A program made the position numbers and the translations under genes. Below, piece after piece: positions 34,096 to 41,530 of a DNA stretch of 64,000 nucleotides. The notes under the pieces are model-generated. The model worked only from the letters and a program-made list of their open reading frames with translations. It was not told the DNA's origin and did not search any database. The stretch comes from Oscillospiraceae bacterium (GTDB lineage: Bacteria > Bacillota > Clostridia > Oscillospirales > Oscillospiraceae): NCBI GenBank assembly GCA_015068035.1, contig SVLI01000001.1:186001-250000 (forward strand). Direction: 5' to 3'. Each line of letters starts with the position of its first letter. Position 1 is the stretch's first letter.

Positions 34096-36843
34096 TTGCA
34101 GAACAAATTCACGCCCGACAAGCAAAATATCGTCAGCTTCAGTCTGATGGGACCGGAGAGCGGCGGGCCGTGCCTGGTGGATTCCACCGACGAGCGCATC
34201 ACCCGCATTCGCCCTTATTTTTATGATACGGAATATACGGACAAGCACTGCAACCCGTGGACGATGGAAGCGCGCGGCAAAACCTTTTCCGCGCCCGATC
34301 GCGTGACCATCACGCCTTTCGGCCTCGGTTACAAATCCCGCGTCTATTCCCCGAACCGCGTGCGCTATCCGCTCAAGCGCGTGGACTGGGATCCGAATGG
34401 CGAGCGCCATCCGGAAAACCGCGGCAAGAGCAAATATGTGCGCATTTCCTGGGACGAGGCGGCGGAAATCGTCGCCAAAGAACTCCTGCGTCAGAAGGAG
34501 AAATACGGCCCGGAGGCCGTGCTCTGCGAGGCGGACATGCACGGCGAGGGCAAGAACGTCGCGCCCAGCCACGGCTGCCCGAACCGGCTGCTCTCCCTGA
34601 TGGGCGGCTACACCCTGCAGATGCGCAACATGGACTCCTGGGAAGGCTGGTTCTGGGGCGCCAAATACGTCTGGGGCTGTGAGCCCGTGGGCGAAATGGC
34701 GCCGCAGACGAACCTCTATCCCGACATTGCCAAGCACAGCGACATGCTTTTGTTCTGGGGCTGCGACCCGGAGACGACACCCCGCGGCTTCGGCATGAAT
34801 CTGCCGAGCCGGCTTTGCTACTGGTTCACGGAGCTGGGCATCCAGAGCGTTTACATCTCGCCCGACCTCAACTACGGCGCGGCGGTGCATGCGGACAAAT
34901 GGATTCCCATCCTGCCGAACACGGACGTTGCGCTGCAGCTTGCCATCGCCTATATCTGGATCACGGAAGATCTCTACGAAAAAGAATATATCGAAAAGCA
35001 CGCCTACGGCTTTGACAAATTCGTCGATTACGTCCTCGGGCGCGAGGACGGCGTGCCGAAAACGCCGCAGTGGGCAAGCGAAAAATGCGGCGTGAAGGTC
35101 TGGACGATCAAGGCGCTCGCCCGTAAGTGGGCAAAGAGCACCGCTTCCATCCTGCACGGCAACGGCGGCCCCTACATCCGCGGCCCCTATTCCTCCGAGC
35201 CCGCGCGGCTGGAGGTTATGCTGCTGGGTATGCGCGCCGTGGGCAAGCCCGGTGTGCATCAGGCCAAGATGCTGGAATGGAACCTCTGGAACCGGGACTA
35301 TCCCGTGCCCTATCAGGGCCAGTTTGTGCCCAAGATCACGGCCATCGCCGATCCGCTGCGTCCCGTGGCGGGCGACGTGGATCCCATCATCAACATGGAT
35401 CGCTTCGTGCTGACCGAGGCGCAGAAGCAGCGCGCGCCGGAGCTTGTGGAACTGTTCAAGCAGTTTCCCGCGCCCAAGCAGTTCATTCCGCGCTGCCACA
35501 TTCACAAGGCAATTCTGGAAGGGCACGCCGAGTGGCGCGGCCTGCAGTGCTTCTCCTCCAGCCAGCAGCCGGATGCCAACAACTACCGGCATCCGACGCA
35601 GCAATATCAGTTTGAGGAGATGCAGTATCCCCGCGAGGGGCTCAGCCGCGTGCACATGATCTGGACGGACGCACCCTGCCAGGTGACCTGCTGGAACGAC
35701 GGCCACCTCATGCAGAAGGCGTTTCAGGACCCCTCCATCGAATGCATCGTTGCGCAGCACCCCTGGCTGGAGAACGACTGCTATTTTGCCGACATCATCT
35801 TCCCCGTTGTCACCAAGCACGAGATGCACGATCTCGGCAACGACCTGTCCTCCGGCGGCTTCACCTCCATCTATCTGGAGGAGCCCTGCTGCCCGCCCGT
35901 GGGCGAAAGCCTGAGCGATTTTGACGTCTGCGCCAAGGTCGCGGAAAAGCTCGGGCCGGAATATCTGCGCGCCTACACCGGAAACCTCTCCGAGCAGGAG
36001 CGCGTGCGCTTCTTCTACAAGGCCACCGGTTGCGAGGACTATATGACCTGGGAAGAGTTCAAAAAGCAGAAGATCTTCGTCGTGCCCTGCAAGACGAAGG
36101 AAGAGGTGGAGAATCTCCCCGCCGGCCTGTACGAATTCTACGCCGACCCGGAGAACAACCCGCTCTCCACGCCGACAGGGAAGCTGGAATACTACGCCAC
36201 GCAGATCGCGGAGTTCACGCCCGACGACCCCGAGCGTATGCCGGTGCCGCACTGGATTGAACGCAGCGAAAGCCATGACGAGCGCCTGTCCAGCCCCCGC
36301 GCGGAAAAATATCCGCTGCTGTGCATGTCCAACCACGGGCGCTGGCGTATGCACGCCCAGTGTGACGACATCATCTGGACGCGCGAGATCGAGACCATGA
36401 AGGTCCGCGGCAAGGACGGCTATCTCTATGAGCCCGTCTGGCTCAACCCGAAGGAGGCCGAAAAGCGCGGCATCCGCCATGGCGACATCGTCAAGGTCTT
36501 CAACGAGCGCGGCATCGTGCTCTGCGGTGCCTACGTCACGGAGCGACTCGTGGAGCAAACCTGCTACGTTGACCACGGCAGCCGCCTTGACCCCATCATC
36601 CCCGGCTATCTGGATCGCGGCGGCGCGATCAACTGCATCACGCCCACCGCAACAACTTCGAAAAACGCCACCGGCATGGCCGTTTCCGGCTTCCTCGTCG
36701 AGGTGGAAAAGGTGACGGACGCGGAATGGGAAAGCTGGAAGCGGGATTATCCCGAGGCCTTTGCCCGCAAGCTTGACCCGGACGCCGGTGTCTGTCTGGC
36801 CGGGTGGCTTCTGACAGAAGACGAAATGGAGGCGCAGGCATGA
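34096..36843 (+). CDS. Second transhydroxylase/phenol-hydroxylase-type molybdopterin large subunit
   Basis: The 915-residue protein is a divergent paralogue of the 31.3-kb large subunit. It shares YPLKRVDWDPNGERHPE near residue 91, RISWDEAAEIVA and the Mo-ligand region MDSWEGWFWGAK (D180, S181). It has SHGCPN (H159) where the first copy has SHHNWG. It has no N-terminal Fe-S cysteine motif and no Tat signal. Family members include transhydroxylases and resorcinol hydroxylases. A TTG at 34096 with GAAGGGGG 7 bases upstream is the probable start. The stop overlaps the small subunit start as ATGA. Its substrate is probably another phenol, but that is inference. Confidence 0.87.
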   Translation: MQNKFTPDKQNIVSFSLMGPESGGPCLVDSTDERITRIRPYFYDTEYTDKHCNPWTMEARGKTFSAPDRVTITPFGLGYKSRVYSPNRVRYPLKRVDWDPNGERHPENRGKSKYVRISWDEAAEIVAKELLRQKEKYGPEAVLCEADMHGEGKNVAPSHGCPNRLLSLMGGYTLQMRNMDSWEGWFWGAKYVWGCEPVGEMAPQTNLYPDIAKHSDMLLFWGCDPETTPRGFGMNLPSRLCYWFTELGIQSVYISPDLNYGAAVHADKWIPILPNTDVALQLAIAYIWITEDLYEKEYIEKHAYGFDKFVDYVLGREDGVPKTPQWASEKCGVKVWTIKALARKWAKSTASILHGNGGPYIRGPYSSEPARLEVMLLGMRAVGKPGVHQAKMLEWNLWNRDYPVPYQGQFVPKITAIADPLRPVAGDVDPIINMDRFVLTEAQKQRAPELVELFKQFPAPKQFIPRCHIHKAILEGHAEWRGLQCFSSSQQPDANNYRHPTQQYQFEEMQYPREGLSRVHMIWTDAPCQVTCWNDGHLMQKAFQDPSIECIVAQHPWLENDCYFADIIFPVVTKHEMHDLGNDLSSGGFTSIYLEEPCCPPVGESLSDFDVCAKVAEKLGPEYLRAYTGNLSEQERVRFFYKATGCEDYMTWEEFKKQKIFVVPCKTKEEVENLPAGLYEFYADPENNPLSTPTGKLEYYATQIAEFTPDDPERMPVPHWIERSESHDERLSSPRAEKYPLLCMSNHGRWRMHAQCDDIIWTREIETMKVRGKDGYLYEPVWLNPKEAEKRGIRHGDIVKVFNERGIVLCGAYVTERLVEQTCYVDHGSRLDPIIPGYLDRGGAINCITPTATTSKNATGMAVSGFLVEVEKVTDAEWESWKRDYPEAFARKLDPDAGVCLAGWLLTEDEMEAQA

Positions 36844-37634
36844 AAAAGATTTTCGTCATCGACATCGCCCGCTGCTCGGGCTGCTACAACTGCCAGCTCG
36901 CCTGTAAGGACGAGCACTGCGGCAACGACTGGCGTCCCTACGCGGCGCCGCAGCCGCCCACGGGCATGTTCTGGTGCCGCGTGAAGGAATTTTCCCACGG
37001 CTCCATCCCCAAGCTTCGGCTGCACTATGAGCCGCTGCTGTGCGGACATTGCGACAAGCCGGTTTGCCTCGGCGCGTGCCCGCAGGGCGCGATCGACAAG
37101 CGCGACGACGGCCTGGTCATCATCAATCCCGACACCTGCGTCGGCTGCGGCATCTGCCAGCAGGCCTGTCCGCACGGCGCGATCAGCTTCAACGCCATGA
37201 CCAGCACCGCGCAGAAATGCACGGGCTGCGCCCATCTGCTCGATCACGGTGCGAAGCTGCCCCGCTGCGTGGAGGCCTGCCCCACCGGCGCAATGCGCTT
37301 TGGCGACATCTCGGAATTCGATGAGAAAGAGCTGGAAAAGGCCACGCGGCGCGGCAATGTCTATTACCTGAACATCCCGGGGCGCTTCATCGCCGGCACG
37401 GTTTACGATCCCATCGAGGAAGAAGTCGTCATCGGCGCAAAATGCACGCTGCGCGGCGCACAGGGCGGCGCGGTGCAAACGGACGATTTCGGGGATTTCT
37501 GGTTTGAAAATCTGCCCGAGGACGCGCGCTATACGCTGGACATCAGCGCGGAGGGCTTCAAGCCCCTGCATTTTGACGGTCTGTCCACGGAAAAGGACAT
37601 CAACCTCGGCGATCTGCCGATGGAAAAAGCATAA
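36840..37634 (+). CDS. Iron-sulfur small subunit of the second molybdoenzyme (four clusters)
   Basis: The 264-residue protein has sixteen cysteines in four complete sets: C12/15/18/22, C68/71/76/80, C100/103/106/110 and C127/130/143/147. This predicts four [4Fe-4S] clusters, as in DmsB or NrfC, one more than in the paralogue at 30.4 kb. The C-terminal transthyretin-like domain (AGTVYDPIEEEVVIGAKCTL, DDFGDFWFENLP) is kept. A complete electron chain suggests net oxidation or reduction rather than internal transhydroxylation. The ATG overlaps the large subunit stop, so the two are made in a fixed ratio. Confidence 0.9.
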   Translation: MKKIFVIDIARCSGCYNCQLACKDEHCGNDWRPYAAPQPPTGMFWCRVKEFSHGSIPKLRLHYEPLLCGHCDKPVCLGACPQGAIDKRDDGLVIINPDTCVGCGICQQACPHGAISFNAMTSTAQKCTGCAHLLDHGAKLPRCVEACPTGAMRFGDISEFDEKELEKATRRGNVYYLNIPGRFIAGTVYDPIEEEVVIGAKCTLRGAQGGAVQTDDFGDFWFENLPEDARYTLDISAEGFKPLHFDGLSTEKDINLGDLPMEKA

Positions 37635-37653
37635 TCCGGATAAAAGAATCAAC

Positions 37654-37692
37654 AAGGGCGGTCACAGAAAGTGACCGCCCTTGCTCTGTTTT
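37654..37692 (+). terminator. Rho-independent terminator after operon B
   Basis: A 12-bp perfect stem, AAGGGCGGTCAC (37654-37665) with GTGACCGCCCTT (37671-37682), has a 5-base loop and is followed by GCTCTGTTTTT. The convergent dpaB gene ends just beyond. Confidence 0.88.
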
Positions 37693-37708
37693 TCACGCCC
37701 CCGGCCTC

Positions 37709-38293
37709 TTATTCCGGCCCGAGCAGCACCGGCTGCAGCTGTCTGCCCGCCATCGCGGCGCGAATCGTATCCTCCAGCAGCGAGAAATCCGCCACGAGCG
37801 AACAGGGCTTTTTGCGCGGATCGTCCTGCCGGAACGGCACAAAATAAACATTTTTGCGGCAGAGCAGCGAGCCGATGTTCTCCGCGCTGCCGGAAAGGCC
37901 GTCATTCGTGGACACGGCGAGCACGACAGGTCTGCCGCCGCGCAGATGCGCCTTGGCCGCCATCGTCACCGCTGTGTCTGTCACGCCGTGCGCAAGCTTG
38001 GCAAGGGTGTTGCCCGTGCAGGGCGCGATCAGCAGCACGTCGAGCAGCGCTTTCGGGCCGATGGGCTCCACCTCCGGAATCGTATGCAAAACCTTCTTGC
38101 CGCAGATGGCCTCCATGCGCGCGATAAAGCCCTGCGCATCGCCAAAGCGGCTGTCCGTCAGATAGGCCGTCTCGGAGAAAATCGGCGTGAGCGCGTATTT
38201 CCCTGTGGCAGCCAGTTCCTTCAAGGCGGCGAGCGCCTTCTCAAAGGTGCAAAAAGAGCCGCAGACCGCAGCTCCGAGCCTAAGCTGTTCCAT
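37709..38293 (-). CDS. dpaB: Dipicolinate synthase subunit B (DpaB/SpoVFB)
   Basis: DpaB is the flavoprotein-like subunit of the mother-cell enzyme that makes dipicolinic acid for the spore core. The 194-residue protein begins LGAAVCGSFCTFEKAL and continues with PIFSETAYLTDSRFG, DVLLIAPCTGNTLAKLAHGVTD and GRPVVLAVSTNDGL. The PCTGN flavin-loop is typical of the flavoprotein (HFCD) fold. Its start overlaps the end of dpaA by 14 bases. Confidence 0.95.
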   Translation of the reverse strand: MEQLRLGAAVCGSFCTFEKALAALKELAATGKYALTPIFSETAYLTDSRFGDAQGFIARMEAICGKKVLHTIPEVEPIGPKALLDVLLIAPCTGNTLAKLAHGVTDTAVTMAAKAHLRGGRPVVLAVSTNDGLSGSAENIGSLLCRKNVYFVPFRQDDPRKKPCSLVADFSLLEDTIRAAMAGRQLQPVLLGPE

Positions 38294-39149
38294 ATCTCTC
38301 CTCCAGGATGTTGAAAATGCTCTCTTTGATGAGCTCTGCGGCGCGCTGCGGGGCGGCTTCTCCCGGCAAACCGAGCGCCCAGATCACGCGCAAGCCGAGC
38401 TTTTCCGCGGCGGCAAAGTCCGTGCCGCCCGGGCTGGACGCGAGGTCGAGCAGCAGCGCATCGGCGCGCACTTCGCGCAGCAGCGTCTCCGTCAGAACGG
38501 GCGCAGGTACGGTGTTCACGATGATGTCATAGCCTCCCAGCGTGCCGCCGAGCGCGCGCGTGTCCGCGTAGGCATAGCCCAGCGCGTCAATCCACGCCTT
38601 GTCTTCGTCCTTCCGCGCCGAAACCGTCACATGCGCGCCGAGGCCGTGAAGGCGCTGCGCAAGCAGCTTTCCGATGCGGCCGAAGCCGATGACCAGCACT
38701 TTGCTGCGCCAGAGCGTGGCGGGCGTTTCGCGCATGAGAATCTCCAGCGCGCACTCTGCTGTCACGGCGGCGTTCCCCACCGTCAGCGCCTCGCGCGCGA
38801 AATAATCGTGAATATGCAGTCCGCGCTGCGCGGCCATCGCCTGCGCTTCTTTGTCCACCCGTCCGCCAAGCAACAGGCTCTCGCCCGCTATGGCGCCCAA
38901 AACCTCTCCGAGCCCGTGCACGGCGCTGCTCTGCGGCGCGAAGAGCGCACCCTGCGCCGTGCGCACCGGCATCGGCAGCACAACGCAGTCCGCACCCGTG
39001 ACGCATTCCCGCGCGCCCGGCACGGCATACGCGCCCGCCAGCTCTCCCGCGCCCTCCAGCGCGAAAGCGCGCACCTCATGCCCCTCCTGCGCGAGCCGTC
39101 GGCACAGGTGAGCCGAGCGTCCGTCGCCGCCCAAAACGGCAAAAATCAT
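38280..39149 (-). CDS. dpaA: Dipicolinate synthase subunit A (DpaA/SpoVFA)
   Basis: DpaA is the NAD(P)-binding subunit of dipicolinate synthase, which oxidises a dihydrodipicolinate precursor in the mother cell. The 289-residue protein opens with IFAVLGGDGRSAHLCRRLAQEGHEV (first nucleotide fold). A second Rossmann segment, VLVIGFGRIGKLLAQRLHGLGAHVTVSARK, lies near residues 145-175, and DLASSPGGTDF follows. The ATG at 39149 has GGGGGTG upstream; the frame upstream covers the tRNA gene and is spurious. Together with dpaB and spoIIR it marks an endospore former. Confidence 0.94.
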   Translation of the reverse strand: MIFAVLGGDGRSAHLCRRLAQEGHEVRAFALEGAGELAGAYAVPGARECVTGADCVVLPMPVRTAQGALFAPQSSAVHGLGEVLGAIAGESLLLGGRVDKEAQAMAAQRGLHIHDYFAREALTVGNAAVTAECALEILMRETPATLWRSKVLVIGFGRIGKLLAQRLHGLGAHVTVSARKDEDKAWIDALGYAYADTRALGGTLGGYDIIVNTVPAPVLTETLLREVRADALLLDLASSPGGTDFAAAEKLGLRVIWALGLPGEAAPQRAAELIKESIFNILEERYGTA

Positions 39150-39181
39150 CTTTCTTACACCCCCCGCAGTTCTTTCTGCCC

Positions 39182-39189
39182 ATTCTATG
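39182..39189 (-). promoter_or_regulatory. Possible mother-cell sigma (E/K) -10 element for dpaAB
   Basis: On the - strand CATAGAAT (complement of 39182-39189) is about 35 bases before dpaA and matches the CATA-type -10 of sigma-E and sigma-K promoters. No convincing -35 was seen, so this is tentative. Confidence 0.3.
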
Positions 39190-39229
39190 GGCGCGCGGGG
39201 AAAAGCGTGCCGCCGCGGGCGAATTGGGT

Positions 39230-39258
39230 TTGACAGCGCGGCCGGATTGTGATAGCAT
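39230..39258 (+). promoter_or_regulatory. Promoter of tRNA-Leu
   Basis: TTGACA (39230-39235) and TAGCAT (39253-39258) are 17 bases apart, ending 34 bases before the tRNA. Confidence 0.75.
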
Positions 39259-39292
39259 ATCTGCGCTGTGAATGTACCCCGCGGCGCATCAG

Positions 39293-39379
39293 GCCGGTGT
39301 GGCGGAACAGGCAGACGCAAGGGACTTAAAATCCCTCGGTGGCAACACCGTACCGGTTCGATCCCGGTCACCGGCACCA
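39293..39379 (+). tRNA. tRNA-Leu(UAA)
   Basis: The acceptor arms GCCGGTG and CACCGGC pair, followed by discriminator A and an encoded CCA (39377-39379). The anticodon loop CTTAAAA gives anticodon TAA at 39327-39329, which reads UUA leucine codons. A variable arm (CGGTGGCAACACCG) and the T-loop GGTTCGATCCC confirm a class II tRNA. It has its own promoter and is followed by a terminator. Confidence 0.97.
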
Positions 39380-39417
39380 CGCCGGAGCAAAGCAAGCTTT
39401 GCTCCGGCGTTATTTTT
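39379..39417 (+). terminator. Terminator of tRNA-Leu
   Basis: A 15-bp stem, ACGCCGGAGCAAAGC with GCTTTGCTCCGGCGT, has a 2-base loop as drawn and is followed by TATTTTT. The first stem base is the last base of the encoded CCA. Confidence 0.9.
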
Positions 39418-39463
39418 CCCGCAATTCAGGCGATTTGTTCCGCCGCTACGCGTCCCTTGATTC

Positions 39464-39492
39464 TTGACAGACACATGTGAATTGATTATAAT
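39464..39492 (+). promoter_or_regulatory. Consensus promoter of the second CoA-transferase operon
   Basis: TTGACA (39464-39469) and TATAAT (39487-39492) are 17 bases apart, a full consensus match. Transcription should start near 39500 and give a leader of about 125 bases. Confidence 0.9.
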
Positions 39493-39553
39493 TCAATGAG
39501 AATAAGAATTTCCCTCTTTGGGCGGCAAATGCCGTTCTTAAGGGGAGAATCGG

Positions 39554-39600
39554 TTAATACCGGACGGATCGGGTCATGCGCCGTCTGCCCTCGGTATTAA
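39554..39600 (+). promoter_or_regulatory. Structured leader hairpin of the CoA-transferase operon
   Basis: TTAATACCG (39554-39562) pairs perfectly with CGGTATTAA (39592-39600), and GACGG (39563-39567) pairs with CCGTC (39581-39585) inside. The GGAGG ribosome binding site follows at about 39613. No T-run follows, so a translational or stability element is more likely than a terminator. Confidence 0.5.
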
Positions 39601-39624
39601 AAACATCATAATGGAGGAATACAC

Positions 39625-40314
39625 ATGGCAAAAATCATCCCCATTGAAGAGGCCGTCAAGTTGATTCCTGACGGCGCGTCCGTCATGTTTGGCGGCTTCT
39701 TGGGCTGCGGTTCTGCCCACAAGTTCATCGATGCGCTGAGCAAGAGCGGCGTGAAGGATCTGACCATTATCGCCAACGACGGATCCATTCCCGGCGGCCC
39801 TCTGGGCGAGGACTTCTACGGCATCGCCAAGCTCATTCACAACAAGCAGGTCAAGAAGCTCATCGCTTCCCACGTTGGCCTCAACCCTGATGTCGCCGCG
39901 CAGTCCATGGTGGACGGCACGCTGGAAGTCGTGCTGATTCCGCAGGGCTCTCTCGCAGAGATGATCCGTGCCAACGGCGCGGGCCTCGGCGGCGTGCTCA
40001 CCCCCACGGGTGTCGGCACCATCATTGAGGACAGCCCCTACTGCCTGGGCAAGCAGACCATCAACGGCCGTGACTATCTGCTGATGGCGCCGCTGCACGC
40101 GGACTTTGCAGTCATCGGCGGTTACAAGATCGACAAGGCCGGCAACGTCTGGTACAAGGGCAGCACTTCCAACTTCAACATCGTGATGGCCACCGCTGCG
40201 GACACTGTCATCGCCGAGGGCGAGAACATCGTTGAAGTGGGCGAGATCGCCCCCGAAGATGTGCGCACGTTTGGCGTACTGGTTGACTATATTGTCGAGG
40301 GAGGGCTCAACTAA
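39625..40314 (+). CDS. Second 3-oxoacid/butyrate-type CoA-transferase, subunit A
   Basis: The 229-residue protein is the alpha subunit of a family I CoA-transferase (AtoD/CtfA type). It has VMFGGFLGCGSAHKFIDAL, PQGSLAEMIRANGAGLGGVLTPTGVG in parts, and ADFAVIGGYKIDKAGNVWYKGSTSNFN. The start has GGAGG upstream. It lacks the insertion seen in the copy at 23.5 kb. A strong constitutive promoter outside the aromatic operons suggests a central role such as butyrate or acetate/acetoacetate CoA exchange; the exact acids are not determined by sequence. Confidence 0.92.
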   Translation: MAKIIPIEEAVKLIPDGASVMFGGFLGCGSAHKFIDALSKSGVKDLTIIANDGSIPGGPLGEDFYGIAKLIHNKQVKKLIASHVGLNPDVAAQSMVDGTLEVVLIPQGSLAEMIRANGAGLGGVLTPTGVGTIIEDSPYCLGKQTINGRDYLLMAPLHADFAVIGGYKIDKAGNVWYKGSTSNFNIVMATAADTVIAEGENIVEVGEIAPEDVRTFGVLVDYIVEGGLN

Positions 40315-40967
40315 TGGATAAGTCTGAAATCAAGGCATTCATCGCCAAGCGCGTTGCCAAGGACCTGAAGGATGGCGACATGGTCAACCTGGGCATTGGC
40401 CTGCCCACGCTGGTTCCGAGCTTCCTGCCCGAAGGCGTGCACGTCACGCTGCAGAGCGAGAACGGCATCATCGGCACCGGTGCTGTCACGGAAGAGAACA
40501 AGGATCTCATCCATGTGATCGACGCCGGCGGCGGCGCCGCTGCGGTTGGCACCGGCGGCTGCTTCATTGACTCCTCCGTTTCCTTCGGCCTGATCCGCGG
40601 CGGCCATGTGGACGCCACCATTCTGGGCGGTCTGGAAGTGGACGAGGAAGGCTCCCTCTCCAACTGGATCATCCCCGGCAAGAAGATGCCCGGCATGGGC
40701 GGCGCGATGGATCTGCTCGTCGGCGCGAAGAACGTCATCGTCGCGATGGAGCACACCGCGAAGGGCGCGCCGAAGATCCTCAAGAAGTGCAAGCTGCCCT
40801 ACACCGCCGTGCACTGCGTCACCAAGATCATCACCGAGATGTGCGTGCTGGAAGTCACGGACAAGGGCCTTGTGATGACCGAGATCAACCCCGAGTTCAC
40901 CGTGGAAGATGTCCAGGCTGTGACCGAGGCCACGCTGATCATCTCCCCCGATCTCAAGCCGATGTAA
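40314..40967 (+). CDS. Second 3-oxoacid/butyrate-type CoA-transferase, subunit B
   Basis: The 217-residue beta subunit has the catalytic glutamate in the canonical QSENGIIGTG near residue 47, VNLGIGLPTLVPSFLPEGV and RGGHVDATILGGLEVDEEGSLSNW in parts. The other copy in this window has TENG instead. The start overlaps the stop of subunit A as TAATG, a sign of coupled translation. A strong terminator follows, so the operon holds only these two genes. Confidence 0.93.
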   Translation: MDKSEIKAFIAKRVAKDLKDGDMVNLGIGLPTLVPSFLPEGVHVTLQSENGIIGTGAVTEENKDLIHVIDAGGGAAAVGTGGCFIDSSVSFGLIRGGHVDATILGGLEVDEEGSLSNWIIPGKKMPGMGGAMDLLVGAKNVIVAMEHTAKGAPKILKKCKLPYTAVHCVTKIITEMCVLEVTDKGLVMTEINPEFTVEDVQAVTEATLIISPDLKPM

Positions 40968-41009
40968 GCGCTTTTGCGCAAACATGAAGGCAACATAGCG
41001 TAAAAATGG

Positions 41010-41049
41010 ACAGGCATTGTGAGCCTTCGCTCACAATGCCTGTTTTTTT
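41010..41049 (+). terminator. Terminator of the CoA-transferase operon
   Basis: A 15-bp stem, ACAGGCATTGTGAGC (41010-41024) with GCTCACAATGCCTGT (41029-41043), has a CTTC loop and a following run of Ts. Confidence 0.95.
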
Positions 41050-41072
41050 ATGCGTTTGATTTGAAACGCCTG

Positions 41073-41120
41073 AAACATAAAAAGCGCCTGAAGCCAAAGC
41101 TTCAGGCGCTTTTTATGTTT
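41073..41120. terminator. Bidirectional terminator at the end of the ribosomal protein operon
   Basis: A 22-bp perfect stem with a CAAA loop spans 41073-41120; the core is AAAAAGCGCCTGAAGC with GCTTCAGGCGCTTTTT. On the - strand it ends the S10-spc-alpha transcript, about 45 bases after rplQ. Confidence 0.95.
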
Positions 41121-41164
41121 TTGATTGCTCTGCATCCCTTGTCGGGAACAGAGGCAAGATGGCT

Positions 41165-41506
41165 TTACACGAGCTCGATCACGGCCATCTCCGCGGCGTC
41201 ACCGCGGCGGGGCCCGATGCGGGTGATGCGCGTATAGCCGCCGTTGCGCTCGGCGTACTTGGGCGCGATCTCGTCAAAAAGCTTCTTGGCAACATCCTCG
41301 CGGGTGATGAAGCTCAGCGCGGCGCGGTAGTTGGCCAGGCCCTGCTTCTTGCCGAGAGTTATCATCTTCTCGGCGAGCGGTCCGATCTCCTTGGCGCGGG
41401 TGATGGTGGTCTCCATACGTCCCATTTCCAGCAGATCCGTCACTTGCTGACGGAGCATGGCCATGCGCTGATCGGTGGTCTTGCCGAGTTTTCTAGTTCC
41501 GGGCAT
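41165..41506 (-). CDS. rplQ: 50S ribosomal protein L17
   Basis: L17 lines the exit-tunnel side of the large subunit. The 113-residue protein begins with [25 protein letters not shown] and ends [25 protein letters not shown], both in full agreement with the family. It is the last gene of the alpha operon, after rpoA, and a bidirectional terminator follows. Confidence 0.98.
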   Translation of the reverse strand: MPGTRKLGKTTDQRMAMLRQQVTDLLEMGRMETTITRAKEIGPLAEKMITLGKKQGLANYRAALSFITREDVAKKLFDEIAPKYAERNGGYTRITRIGPRRGDAAEMAVIELV

Positions 41507-41530
41507 ATCGGTCTTCCTCCTTCTTCCGAT

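Noticed and set aside
31272-36843. Annotation as formate dehydrogenase, nitrate reductase or Tat-exported catechol dehydroxylase
   Set aside because: Neither large subunit has an N-terminal Fe-S cysteine motif or a twin-arginine signal; the Mo-ligand region contains Ser, and the small subunits carry the transthyretin-like domain of transhydroxylases.
39293-39417. tRNA-Leu as an integration site for the catabolic region
   Set aside because: No integrase gene and no repeat of the tRNA 3' end was seen near 20 kb, and dpaAB lies between the tRNA and the cluster.
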